A stretch of 33,291 nucleotides of DNA from Clostridia bacterium (lineage in GTDB: Bacteria > Bacillota_A > Clostridia > Christensenellales > Aristaeellaceae): positions 1 through 33,291 of the forward strand of contig JAFXSH010000099.1 in NCBI GenBank assembly GCA_017525805.1, read 5' to 3'. A program made the position numbers and the translations under genes. The notes under the pieces are model-generated. The model was not told where the DNA came from. It worked only from the letters and a program-made list of their open reading frames with translations, and ran no database searches. This document shows, piece after piece, positions 16,660-25,609 of this stretch. Numbering within the stretch: position 1 is the first letter of the stretch; each line of letters begins with the position of its first letter.

Positions 16660-18291
16660 ATGAAAAAACTGTTGGCTTTGGCCCTGGCACTGTGCATGGT
16701 GCTGAGCGCCATGCCCGCCCTGGCGCTGGATCTGCTGCCTGCGGGCGACACTTATCCTCTCAACAGCGACAAGGTGATCACCTGGTACAACCAGAACAAC
16801 ATCAATCCCCATGAAAAGTTTGCCAGCGCGGACGAATCCCCCTTCCATACCGGCCTGGAAAAGATTTTCGGTGTAGACATCGAATGGATCTTCCCCACCA
16901 CCGGCTCCAACGACAGCGCTTACACCCAGGTGCTTCTGGCCGATCCCACCGACCTGCCTGACATCATGGGCGGCTACTTCTCCGCCAATGCCAGCCAGTA
17001 CATTGACGATGAAGTGATCTGGGACCTGACCCCCTATATCGCCGAATACGCTCCCGCCTACTACGCCTTCCTGCAGAGCCATCCCGACTATGATAAGGCC
17101 ATGAAGACGGACGACGGCAAGTATTATTCCTTCGGCTTCTTCCGGGAAGACGGCGGCTGGAACGACAGCTACCAGGGCCCCGTGGTGCGCACGGACTGGC
17201 TGGAAGAATGCGGCCTGGCGGTTCCCAAGACCATTGCCGAATTTGAAAACGTGATACGCGTGTTCAATGAAAAGTACGGCGCCAAGTTCGATTCCGGCTA
17301 CGGCTCCCGTTGGAAGCAGTGCGGTCTGGCGGGCGCGTTCGGCACCTATGCCAACTCCGTGCTGGATTACGCCTGGTATGTGAAGGACGGCAAAGTGGGC
17401 CTGTCCCAGGCGGACGAAGGCTGGCGCAATTACCTGTCCTGGCTCAACGGCCTGTGGACCGAGGGCCTGATCGACCAGGATATCCTGTCCGAAGACGATA
17501 CCACCATCAAGACCAAGGTGCATAACGATCTGTGCGGCATCGCCCTCACCTCCATGGGCCAGATGAACAACTGGAACAAGGAGCGCGTTTCTGACGGCAA
17601 GGAACCCGTTTGGATGGGCATTCCCTACCCCACCGACAATGAAGGCAACATCACCTCCATCTTCGGTGGCCTGGGCATCGGCAGCCAGACCAACGTGATC
17701 ACCAAGTGCGCCGACGAAGATACCATGAAGCTGTGCCTGCAGATGCTGGACTACGCTTTCACCGCCGAAGGCTTCCTGTACTGGAACTACGGTGAAGAAA
17801 ACGTGTCCTGGGTGATGGGCGACGACGGCATCCCGAAGTTCACTTCTCTGGTGACCGACGACGCCGACACCGACCCTATGACCAAGTACAACGGCACCAC
17901 CTGGGGCCGCGAAGGCATCCAGGCCACCAACCTGCTATACCTGAAGAACAGCCAGGCCGCCATCGAGGCCAACGACACCTGGTTCTATCTGTTCGGCAAG
18001 GACGAATACTTCTCCGATCCCGCCGTGTATGAAAAGACCCTGGACGTGACCGGCCGCTGGCGCTTCCCCTCCAGCATCACCTACACCACCGAGGAATCCG
18101 ACGAGCTGGACCTGATCGCCGCCAACCTGGGAAGCTTCGTGGAGCAGAGCTACGCCGAGTTCCTGAACGGCACCAAGGACATCAACGACGACGCCGTGTG
18201 GCAGACCTATCTGAACGGCCTGGAAACCTACAACCTGTCCCGCATCCTGGAGATCCGCCAGGCTGCCTATGACCGGTACGCGGCCCGTTAA
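16660..18291 (+). CDS. Extracellular solute-binding protein of a CUT1-type ABC sugar importer
   Basis: A 543-residue family 1 (LipO/YtcQ-like) solute-binding protein. Residues 1-22 are a signal peptide (KK, then a Leu/Ala-rich core, ending ALA). The Cys at position 12 is not in a lipobox, so type I cleavage is expected rather than lipid anchoring, which is odd for a Gram-positive binding protein. The mature part starts with the VITWYNQNN strand and has many Trp, Tyr and Phe that could stack on sugars. AAGGAGG lies 7 bases before ATG 16660. It heads an operon with two permeases of the LplB/YtcP type, whose members import uronate-rich and plant oligosaccharides. The GH88 gene downstream supports an unsaturated-uronate oligosaccharide. 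Codon use is strongly GC-biased, as in a highly expressed gene. Confidence 0.92.
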   Translation: MKKLLALALALCMVLSAMPALALDLLPAGDTYPLNSDKVITWYNQNNINPHEKFASADESPFHTGLEKIFGVDIEWIFPTTGSNDSAYTQVLLADPTDLPDIMGGYFSANASQYIDDEVIWDLTPYIAEYAPAYYAFLQSHPDYDKAMKTDDGKYYSFGFFREDGGWNDSYQGPVVRTDWLEECGLAVPKTIAEFENVIRVFNEKYGAKFDSGYGSRWKQCGLAGAFGTYANSVLDYAWYVKDGKVGLSQADEGWRNYLSWLNGLWTEGLIDQDILSEDDTTIKTKVHNDLCGIALTSMGQMNNWNKERVSDGKEPVWMGIPYPTDNEGNITSIFGGLGIGSQTNVITKCADEDTMKLCLQMLDYAFTAEGFLYWNYGEENVSWVMGDDGIPKFTSLVTDDADTDPMTKYNGTTWGREGIQATNLLYLKNSQAAIEANDTWFYLFGKDEYFSDPAVYEKTLDVTGRWRFPSSITYTTEESDELDLIAANLGSFVEQSYAEFLNGTKDINDDAVWQTYLNGLETYNLSRILEIRQAAYDRYAAR

Positions 18292-18367
18292 ACGATTTCA
18301 TTTCTGAATCCCCAAGAGGCGCTTATCTGTAACATGAGCCTCTGACCTCGTGGCGTTTAATGCCAGG

Positions 18368-18402
18368 AAAGGCGGGAGGTGCGCAAGCGCTTCCCGCCTT
18401 TT
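18368..18402 (+). terminator. Hairpin between binding-protein and permease genes (attenuator-like)
   Basis: AAAGGCGGG (18368-18376) pairs perfectly with CCCGCCTTT (18393-18401), with an inner GCG-CAAG-CGC stem. The T run after it is short. Such hairpins after a binding-protein gene commonly cause partial termination or protect the 5' message, giving more binding protein than permease. Confidence 0.65.
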
Positions 18403-18444
18403 CCAGTTTTATCGAAACCATTTTTAGAGCAAGGAGGCAAAACC

Positions 18445-19416
18445 ATGCAGATCAAAGCCAAGCAGCCTTCTGCCCCTGTCAACCGGAAAACCTTTTCCCT
18501 GGGCCATCGGCTGAGCCGGGATTGGAAGCTGAACAAATGGAAGTATTTCCTCATTCTACCCGTACTGGTCTATTTAGCGCTGTTTTGCTATAAACCCATG
18601 TACGGCCTGGTGATCGCGTTCAAAAATTTCAAGGTCACAAGGGGCATTGAAAAGAGCGCCTGGATGACGCCCTGGTATTACTGGTTCGAGCAGTTTTTTA
18701 CCGGCCCAAATTTCTGGCCCCTGCTTCGCAACACGTTCTTTATCAGCGGGCTGACCATCCTGTTTGGCTTCCCCGCGCCCATCATTTTGGCCCTGCTGCT
18801 GAATGAAGTGCACAACAACAAATTCAAGCGTACCGTGCAGACCATTACCTATATGCCCTACTTCATTTCCATGGTGGTCACCTGCTCGCTGATCAAGGTA
18901 TACTGCCAGCAGAACGGCCTGTTCAGCCAAATCAGTGTGTTCTTCGGGGGCACGGCCCAGAATTATCTGGTGAACCCCAGCTACTTCCGCACCATCTATG
19001 TGCTGTCCGACATTTGGCACGGCATCGGATGGAACTCCATTATTTATCTGGCAGCTCTATCTGGCATTGACCAGGAGCAGTACGAGGCCGCCCGCATCGA
19101 CGGGGCCAACCGCTTCCAGCAGCTTTTGCATATCACCCTGCCGGGACTGCTGCCCACCATCATGATCCTGTTCATCCTGCGCATGGGCAACATCCTGAAC
19201 GTGGGCTACGAAAAAATCCTGCTGCTGTACAATCCCTCCACCTACGAGGTGGCGGACGTGATTTCCACCTACACCTACCGGCTGTCCTTCGGCGGCGGGA
19301 ACCCCATGTATTCCATGTCCACGGCTGTGGGGCTGTTCAACACGCTGGTGAACATCGTGTTCCTGCTGATCACCAATTATTTCAGCCAGCGGTTCACCGA
19401 ATCCAGCCTGTTCTGA
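18445..19416 (+). CDS. ABC sugar importer permease, LplB/YteP-like
   Basis: A 323-residue membrane protein of the binding-protein-dependent permease family (CUT1 subfamily), with about six transmembrane segments. The ATPase-contact EAA loop is EQYEAARIDGANRFQQLLHI, and the N-terminal FLILPVLVYLALFCYKPMYGL segment is typical of LplB-type members (both motifs read as partial). ATG 18445 has AAGGAGG 8 bases upstream; the longer frame from 18379 starts in the hairpin. It pairs with the next gene to form the channel. No ATP-binding subunit is encoded in this window; CUT1 systems of this type commonly borrow a shared MsmK-type ATPase. Confidence 0.92.
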   Translation: MQIKAKQPSAPVNRKTFSLGHRLSRDWKLNKWKYFLILPVLVYLALFCYKPMYGLVIAFKNFKVTRGIEKSAWMTPWYYWFEQFFTGPNFWPLLRNTFFISGLTILFGFPAPIILALLLNEVHNNKFKRTVQTITYMPYFISMVVTCSLIKVYCQQNGLFSQISVFFGGTAQNYLVNPSYFRTIYVLSDIWHGIGWNSIIYLAALSGIDQEQYEAARIDGANRFQQLLHITLPGLLPTIMILFILRMGNILNVGYEKILLLYNPSTYEVADVISTYTYRLSFGGGNPMYSMSTAVGLFNTLVNIVFLLITNYFSQRFTESSLF

Positions 19417-19432
19417 CGGGGAGGGAATGAAA

Positions 19433-20353
19433 ATGACAGAAAAGAAAGAAATCAACGCTGTGAAGCATGGCATGGCCATCAAGCGCAGCACCGGCGATAA
19501 AATATTCGATGTGTTCAACACCCTCATTCTGTTGGCCCTTTGCTTTGTCACCCTGTATCCCATGTGGTACTGCCTGTGCGCCAGCTTTACCCAGAACAGC
19601 TACCTGGTGGCCCACCAGGGCACCATCATTTGGCCCCATGGGTTCAACACCGGGTCCTATTCCCTGGCCTTCACCCATCCGCTGCTTCTGTCCGGCTACA
19701 AGAACATTTTGATCGTGCTGGTAGTTTCTCTGCCCATCAATATCATCCTGACCCTGTTCGCCGGCTACTTCATGGCCTCCAAGGGCGTGTTCTTCAAGCC
19801 CCTGATCCAGTTCATTATCATGTTTACCATGTTCTTTTCCGGCGGCATGATCCCCGCTTACTTAAACATCCGGGACCTGGGGCTGTATAATTCCCTGTGG
19901 GCGTTGATTCTGCCCGGGGCCATGAGCGTGTATAACTCCATTATCTGCCGCACCGCCATTCAGGGCGTGCCCGAAAGCCTGACGGAATCGGCCTACATCG
20001 ACGGGGCCAACGATTTGATCATCGTGTTCCGCATCATCCTGCCCTTGATCATGCCCACCATCGCCGTGCTGCTTTTGTACTACGGCGTGGGCCACTGGAA
20101 CAGCTGGTTCAACGCCTCCATTTACCTCAAAGACAACGATAAATTGCCCATTCAGAACATCATGCGCGCCATCCTGATCGCCAATTCCAGCGTGCTCAAT
20201 TCCGCCGCCGCGGAAAACGACCAGGTGAACGAATTCGCCGAATCCATCAAGTATTCTACGATCATTCTCACCACCGTACCCGTGCTGTGCATTTATCCCT
20301 TCCTGCAAAAGTACTTCGTGAAGGGCGTCATGGTGGGGGCTGTGAAGGGATGA
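19433..20353 (+). CDS. ABC sugar importer permease, YtcP-like
   Basis: A 306-residue second CUT1 permease of the LplC/YtcP type with about six transmembrane helices. TLYPMWYCLCASF near the N-terminus and the EAA loop LTESAYIDGANDLIIVFRI (slightly shortened here) mark the family. ATG 19433 has GGGGAGGG 7 bases upstream, and the earlier ATG at 19427 is too close to that site. It follows the first permease by 16 bases and precedes GH88 by 16 bases, so these are one transcript. The C-terminus FVKGVMVGAVKG is the usual end for this group. Confidence 0.92.
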   Translation: MTEKKEINAVKHGMAIKRSTGDKIFDVFNTLILLALCFVTLYPMWYCLCASFTQNSYLVAHQGTIIWPHGFNTGSYSLAFTHPLLLSGYKNILIVLVVSLPINIILTLFAGYFMASKGVFFKPLIQFIIMFTMFFSGGMIPAYLNIRDLGLYNSLWALILPGAMSVYNSIICRTAIQGVPESLTESAYIDGANDLIIVFRIILPLIMPTIAVLLLYYGVGHWNSWFNASIYLKDNDKLPIQNIMRAILIANSSVLNSAAAENDQVNEFAESIKYSTIILTTVPVLCIYPFLQKYFVKGVMVGAVKG

Positions 20354-20369
20354 CAGAGGGGGACACAAA

Positions 20370-21530
20370 ATGAGCTTTAACATTGTAAAACGCTTTCCCG
20401 ATCCCGCCTGGCTGGACGGTATGGCCCACAAGCTGGACGCAAAAATGCAGTTTGCCGTTCAGAAGGCCCGGGAAGTCAGCTTTATTCCCTATTCCACCGA
20501 AAACGGACAATGGAAGGAAACAGGTATCGGCTGGTGGACCAACGGCTTTTGGCCCGCCGCCATGTGGCAGATGTACCGGGCAACAGGGAAAGAGCTTTAC
20601 CGGGAGGAAGCCATCCGGGCCGAAAAAATGCTGGATGAAGCCCAGAGAGACTTCAAAAATCTGAGCCATGATGCGGGCTTTATGTGGCTCATTCATTCCG
20701 GGGTCCGGTATCATTTGGAGCAGAACCCCGACAGCTTTGACCGTACCCTGTTTGCCGCTCATATGCTGGCTTCCCGGTTCAATCCCAGCGGTTTTATCCG
20801 TGCCTGGAACGACAACGGGAAAGAGAACCGGGCGGGCTGGGCCATCGTGGACTGCATGATGAACCTGCCCTTGCTCTACTGGGCCTCCCAAGTCACCGGC
20901 GATCCCCGCTTCAAGCTGATCGCCATGGCCCACGCCGATACCACCATGCGCACCTTTGTGCGCCACGACGGCAGCTGCAACCATATCGTGATCTTTGATC
21001 CCGTCACCGGGGAAACGCTGGAAACTATCGGCGGCCAGGGCTATGAAAACGGCTCAAGCTGGAGCCGGGGCCAGGCCTGGGCGCTGTACGGCTTTGTTTT
21101 AAGCTTCCTGCATACCGGAAAGCAGGAATACCTGGATACCGCCAAGCGGGTGGCCCATTACTTCATCAGCCAGATCACCGACGATTATATTCCCCGCTGC
21201 GATTTCAGGCAACCGGAGGAACCGGAAATCAAGGATAACGCGGCGGGCAACATTGCCGCCTGCGGCCTGCTGGAGCTGTGCCAAATCGTACCCGACAGCG
21301 AAGCGAAATCCTATTATGACGCCGCCGTTCGCATTCTGAAGGCTCAGGAAGAAAACTGCGCCGATTGGTCGGAAAAATCTCCCGCCATTTTCACAAAGTG
21401 CACCTCCGCCTATCACGATCTGACCGGGCGGCACATCACCATGCAGTACGCGGATTACTATTTCATCGAAGCCATTGGCAAGCTGCGGGGCGAACAGCTG
21501 CTGTTCTGGCATTCAGAAAGAACAGAATAA
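20370..21530 (+). CDS. GH88 unsaturated uronyl hydrolase
   Basis: A 386-residue GH88 (alpha/alpha)6 enzyme that hydrates the vinyl ether of 4,5-unsaturated uronic acids, releasing them from lyase-made oligosaccharides. The two essential acids are visible: D101 in HDAGFM and D161 in IVDCMMNLPLLYWA, matching D88 and D149 of the Bacillus sp. GL1 enzyme. WTNGFWPA (57-64), GSSWSRGQAWALYGF, DNAAGNIAACGLLEL and YADYYFIEAI complete the family pattern. No signal peptide, so it acts on imported oligosaccharides. GGGGG lies before ATG 20370. Its presence says that the imported sugar is made by a polysaccharide lyase, in this organism or another. GH105 is a relative, but length and the HDAGF / DCMMN motifs favour GH88. 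Confidence 0.92.
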   Translation: MSFNIVKRFPDPAWLDGMAHKLDAKMQFAVQKAREVSFIPYSTENGQWKETGIGWWTNGFWPAAMWQMYRATGKELYREEAIRAEKMLDEAQRDFKNLSHDAGFMWLIHSGVRYHLEQNPDSFDRTLFAAHMLASRFNPSGFIRAWNDNGKENRAGWAIVDCMMNLPLLYWASQVTGDPRFKLIAMAHADTTMRTFVRHDGSCNHIVIFDPVTGETLETIGGQGYENGSSWSRGQAWALYGFVLSFLHTGKQEYLDTAKRVAHYFISQITDDYIPRCDFRQPEEPEIKDNAAGNIAACGLLELCQIVPDSEAKSYYDAAVRILKAQEENCADWSEKSPAIFTKCTSAYHDLTGRHITMQYADYYFIEAIGKLRGEQLLFWHSERTE

Positions 21531-21614
21531 TTTCATTTGCAGGAAAGGTCGGCACAAGCGCAGAATGATGAACAGTCGGCTTTTCCTATTTTTATTATCA
21601 TCAGGAGGAACGAT

Positions 21615-23729
21615 ATGAAAGCTTCTGAACGGGTGGAAGCCCTGCTCGTCCAAATGACGATCGAAGAAAAAATAGCCCAGATGGTGCAGATTCCTTACGC
21701 CCAAACCGGGCGGGAAGAATCCCTGCGCTGGGCCAAGCTGGGCGCAGGCTCCTTTTTGCACGTCCTGGGCGATAACGCCCGGGAAATCCAGCAGGCCGCG
21801 CTGCATACGCGCCTGGGTATCCCGGTGCTCTTTGGCATCGACGCGGTGAGGGGCCACGCTCTCAACGACCATGCCACCATATTTCCCACCCAATTGGCCT
21901 GCGCGTGCAGCTGGGATCGGGAAATCGTCCGGGAAATGGGGCGTGTGACCGCCCGGGAGGTGGCAACCGATGGCCTGCATTGGACCTTTTCGCCCCTTTT
22001 GTGTTTATCCCGGGATCCCCGCTGGGGTCGGGTGAATGAAACCTTTGGGGAGGATCCCTATCTGACCGGGGAATTGGCCGCCGCCCTGATCGAGGGCTAT
22101 CAGGGGGACGATTTGGCTTCCCCGGAGAGCATCGCCGCCTGCGCCAAGCACTTTATCGCCTACGGCGAAGCCACCGGGGCCCGGGATGCCAATGATTCCT
22201 CCGTCACCTACCGAAAGGTGCGGGAAGTGTTCCTGCCACCCTTCCAAAAAGCCGTGGACGCGGGCTGCGCCACTTTTATGACGGCCTATGGCGCCATTGA
22301 CGGCACGCCGCTGACGGCGGATCGGCACATGCTCCGGGATATCCTGCGGGACGAAATGGGCTTTGACGGCTTAGTGGTCACCGATTGGAGCAATGTGACC
22401 AGTCTTGTTCGGAATCAGCATGTGGCGGCAGATGGGGAGGAGGCCTCCCTTCTGGCGGCGCTGGCCGGCAACGATATGATGATGAACAGCCCCGAATTTT
22501 ATGAATGCGCCCTGCGCCTGGTGCGGGAAGGAAAATTGGATGAAGCGGTCATTGATGGAGCCGTGCGCCATATCCTGACGGTCAAAGAGCGGATGGGCCT
22601 GTTTGAGCATCCCGAAAAAACTGGCGTGCCGGGCTGCATAGGCTGCCAGGAGCACCAGCAAGCCGCCCTGACCGCCGCCCGCCGCAGCGTGACGATGCTG
22701 AAAAACAACGGCGTGCTGCCTCTCCAGAAAGCGAAAAAAATCGCCGTCATTGGCGCAAACGGCAATGATATCCGGGCACAGTATGGCGATTGGACGTATT
22801 TTACCCATCCCCGGCCTACGCCTCGGCAGGATGCGGTGCGGCCTTATACCACCATTTGGGAGAGCGTAAAAAAATTGGCCGAAGAAAACGGCATGGCATG
22901 TGAATACGCCTATGGCTGCGGCCCCGTTCCCTCCACAAGGGACGATTTGGAAGACGCTGTTCAGGCCGCACAGGGAGCGGACGCGATCATTCTGGTGGTG
23001 GGGGATGAAATCAGCCAGATCGGGGAAGCCAAGGACCGGGCCAACCTGATGCTCTCCGGAAGCCAGATTGCTTTGTTTGCCCGTCTGCGGGAACTTCGTG
23101 TTCCCATCATCACCGTGCTGCTTTCCTCCAAGCCCCTGGCCCTTGGCGCGGTCGCTGATGAAACGGACGCGCTGATCGTTGCATTTAACGGCGGGGCCCA
23201 CGGGGGCCAGGCCGTCGCGGAAGCGATTTTCGGCGTTCTGAATCCGTCTGGTCGCTTGCCCATCTCCTTCCCCCGCCACTCCGGCCAGGTGCCCGTTTAC
23301 TACAATCAATTGCCCGGCTGGCACGGCGGAAATTACTGCGATCTTCCCCAAACACCCCAGTTCGCGTTCGGGGAGGGCTTATCCTACACGGATTTTTCCT
23401 ATGCTGAGCTTTGGGTGGATGAAAATACCCTGACCGCTTCCGTGCGCGTAACGAATACGGGAAACCGCGCCGGGCTGGAAACCGTGCAGGTGTATTTCAG
23501 GGATTGCGTTTCCTCCGTGCTTACGCCGGTCAAGAGCCTGACCCAGTACCGGCAAATTTTCCTGGAGCCCGGCGAGTCCCGGCAGGTTGCGTTCCAACTG
23601 AGCCGTTCCGATTTTTCTTTGGTGAACCAAAGGGAAGAACGCGTGACAGAGCCGGGAGAATTTATCCTCATGATCGGCCACAGCTCCCGGGATGAAGAAC
23701 TGCTGCAAGCGCATTTTTGCCTAAAATAA
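21615..23729 (+). CDS. GH3 family beta-glycosidase
   Basis: A 704-residue GH3 enzyme with the TIM barrel, the alpha/beta sandwich and a C-terminal fibronectin-like domain. Visible motifs are GIDAVRGHAL, SPLLCLSRDPRWGRVNETFG, KHF (178-180) and the nucleophile motif VVTDWSN (D257). The later half has GGAHGGQAVAEAIFG and FGEGLSYTDFSY. It is probably a beta-glucosidase or beta-xylosidase; specificity is not readable by eye. ATG 21615 has AGGAGG 6 bases upstream. There is no signal peptide. An 84-bp gap from GH88 holds a weak AGGAAA-type hairpin followed by T-rich sequence, so some readthrough control is possible. Confidence 0.92.
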   Translation: MKASERVEALLVQMTIEEKIAQMVQIPYAQTGREESLRWAKLGAGSFLHVLGDNAREIQQAALHTRLGIPVLFGIDAVRGHALNDHATIFPTQLACACSWDREIVREMGRVTAREVATDGLHWTFSPLLCLSRDPRWGRVNETFGEDPYLTGELAAALIEGYQGDDLASPESIAACAKHFIAYGEATGARDANDSSVTYRKVREVFLPPFQKAVDAGCATFMTAYGAIDGTPLTADRHMLRDILRDEMGFDGLVVTDWSNVTSLVRNQHVAADGEEASLLAALAGNDMMMNSPEFYECALRLVREGKLDEAVIDGAVRHILTVKERMGLFEHPEKTGVPGCIGCQEHQQAALTAARRSVTMLKNNGVLPLQKAKKIAVIGANGNDIRAQYGDWTYFTHPRPTPRQDAVRPYTTIWESVKKLAEENGMACEYAYGCGPVPSTRDDLEDAVQAAQGADAIILVVGDEISQIGEAKDRANLMLSGSQIALFARLRELRVPIITVLLSSKPLALGAVADETDALIVAFNGGAHGGQAVAEAIFGVLNPSGRLPISFPRHSGQVPVYYNQLPGWHGGNYCDLPQTPQFAFGEGLSYTDFSYAELWVDENTLTASVRVTNTGNRAGLETVQVYFRDCVSSVLTPVKSLTQYRQIFLEPGESRQVAFQLSRSDFSLVNQREERVTEPGEFILMIGHSSRDEELLQAHFCLK

Positions 23730-23751
23730 ACGCAAAGGAAGGAAGCGGGCC

Positions 23752-25473
23752 ATGCGGCAATCGATAGATACCCTCAAGGGCAGGATGGAAAGTCTGTTTT
23801 GGAAAATCGCGGAGGAAAAAGAAAAAATCGTCATCGACGGCGTGCCGGGGTACAATGAAAAAGCCCAGTTCACCAATGGAAAGGTGATCAATTTATGCTC
23901 CTTCGTGGTCCTGGATATGCTCAAGGGAACGGAAAACGAGGAAAAAGGGCTTCGGGCGCTCAAAGAAATCATCCATTTTACCGCCCGGATGAAGATGGAA
24001 ACCTGGGGCATCTTAAACGCCATGGAGGGGCTGTACCGCCTGGCTGCAAACGGGGCGCTGGATGCCTGCGCGGACGCGGAAACCATGGAAATCCTGAAAA
24101 GGTCCCTGGACTGGCGAACCTTCGTGGACGCGGACAAGGATTTTGCCCTGATCGATAAGCCCACCAATTATTACGGGGTCGCCTTCGGCATTGCCCGGTA
24201 CCGGGAACTGCTGGGCTGGGAAAAAGTAAAATACAGCGAAATCCTGCTGAACCGGCTGATGGCGCATATTTCCCGCTATTCCGGTCCCTATGATTTTATG
24301 GATGAAACGCCGGGGCAAGGCCGCTTTGACCGTTACAGCATCCTGATCCCCGCAGAAATCACCGCCCTGGTGCTGGATACCCGCTGGCAGGAGCCGGAGC
24401 TTATGCGCAATATGCTGCGAAGCTCCTGCCAGATCGTACTGCGCCTTGCCAATGCGGAAGGGACGGGCTTTCCCTATGGCCGCAGCATCGGGGCCTACGG
24501 GGAAACCGCCGCGCTCCAGATTCTTTCCACGGCTGCCGCCCTGGGCGGGATTTTTTCCGAGGAGGAAGAAAGAATCGCCTACGGCTATTGCTGCCGCATC
24601 ATCCAACGCATGGTCCATTTTTGGTACGATGAGGAAATGCGCTCCATCAACCTGTGGGAAAAGGGCCGTCGCACGGATGGCTACCGGAACAAAAACCGCA
24701 TTTTGGGCGAAAATATCAGCCTGTCCATGCAACTGATCGGCGCGATGGAGCAATGGGTCCAGCACGGCTATACCTGGGAAAAAGAACCGGAAGGGTGGGA
24801 AAACCTGCTTGCCGCCCTCCCGCCCTATGCTGTCACCCTGTTCGCCGATGACCCGCTGCCCCGCTGCCTGGTCACCGTGCGGGACGGAGGCGCGGTGTGG
24901 CAGCTGCCCATTATCAGCGGGGGAAACGATTATTTCGATCGGGACCCCTATCTGCCTGTGCCCCGGGCCAATCTTTTGCTGGAAGCAGTGCCGGATGTGA
25001 CGCACGGCGCGTGGCTGCCGTGCCTGGAAATGCGGGATGGGGCCCTGCTGCTGTCCGCGGCCTACGCGGATTTAGCGAAAATGGAACCGATAGAAAACGG
25101 CTGCCGCGTTGCCATCCGCCAAAATGGCTTTGTTCTGGCTGGGAAGCGGCCCATGGAAAGGATCGCCGGGGCTCAAATCCAAACGGCTTACACGTTCCGG
25201 CGCGGCAGCATCCTGCGAGAGGATGAAATCCGATTATCCCCCGAGCTTTTGGAGCGGGTTTCCTGCCTGCGGCTGATCTGCGATGAGATGGCGGGAACCA
25301 TCCGGGCAAGCGGGTATGAAACGGAAACACGCCTTTCCTATGCCCAGGCTGCCGCGGCCGGCATCTGTCTGGATACGCCCCACGGTTCCTGCCGCGAAAT
25401 GATCCGGTACGAAAAAAAGGTCCTGCCAAAGGATGGCAGGCTCCGCGTTGCCTGGCATTTGCTTTATCCCTAA
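23752..25473 (+). CDS. Unrecognised protein, candidate alpha/alpha-toroid glycan-active enzyme
   Basis: I do not firmly recognise this 573-residue protein. Residues 1-340 look alpha-helical, with repeated hydrophobic helix pairs. Conserved-looking polar motifs are PTNYYGVAFGIARY (137-150), GRFDRYS (190-196), FPYGRSIGAYGE (240-251) and RRTDGYRNKNRILGEN (306-321). The FPYGRS segment faintly recalls DUF2264-type proteins. From about residue 370 the chain looks beta-rich (LVTVRDGGAVWQLPIISGG, then GRLRVAWHLLYP at the end). A helical toroid plus beta-sandwich is the plan of heparinase II-like and alginate-type lyases, and GH88 in the same operon needs lyase products. No signal peptide, so an intracellular oligosaccharide lyase or hydrolase is my inference. 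AAGGAAGG precedes ATG 23752; last gene before the terminator. Confidence 0.75.
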   Translation: MRQSIDTLKGRMESLFWKIAEEKEKIVIDGVPGYNEKAQFTNGKVINLCSFVVLDMLKGTENEEKGLRALKEIIHFTARMKMETWGILNAMEGLYRLAANGALDACADAETMEILKRSLDWRTFVDADKDFALIDKPTNYYGVAFGIARYRELLGWEKVKYSEILLNRLMAHISRYSGPYDFMDETPGQGRFDRYSILIPAEITALVLDTRWQEPELMRNMLRSSCQIVLRLANAEGTGFPYGRSIGAYGETAALQILSTAAALGGIFSEEEERIAYGYCCRIIQRMVHFWYDEEMRSINLWEKGRRTDGYRNKNRILGENISLSMQLIGAMEQWVQHGYTWEKEPEGWENLLAALPPYAVTLFADDPLPRCLVTVRDGGAVWQLPIISGGNDYFDRDPYLPVPRANLLLEAVPDVTHGAWLPCLEMRDGALLLSAAYADLAKMEPIENGCRVAIRQNGFVLAGKRPMERIAGAQIQTAYTFRRGSILREDEIRLSPELLERVSCLRLICDEMAGTIRASGYETETRLSYAQAAAAGICLDTPHGSCREMIRYEKKVLPKDGRLRVAWHLLYP

Positions 25474-25508
25474 GACGCCATTCAACTGCCAGAAAACTTA
25501 TGTTGCGT

Positions 25509-25555
25509 CGGCAGGGAGGTCCTATATTCAACGGGCCCCCTGCCGGTGCTTTTAA
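25509..25555 (+). terminator. Intrinsic terminator of the importer operon
   Basis: CGGCAGGG (25509-25516) pairs with CCCTGCCG (25538-25545), with further partial G-C pairing inside, and TTTT follows at 25550-25553. It lies 36 bases after the stop of the last operon gene. Confidence 0.75.
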
Positions 25556-25609
25556 TACTGTCGATACTTAAAAGTAATATATATCAAAGCATTTTTCAGA
25601 GAAAAAAAG

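Noticed and set aside
16582..17523. A 313-codon minus-strand open frame
   Set aside because: Antisense to the solute-binding protein gene; rich in Gly, Val and His as expected of reversed GC-rich codons.
22371..23351. A 326-codon minus-strand open frame, and a similar one at 24013-25005
   Set aside because: Antisense to GH3 and to the 573-residue protein; no motifs or ribosome sites.
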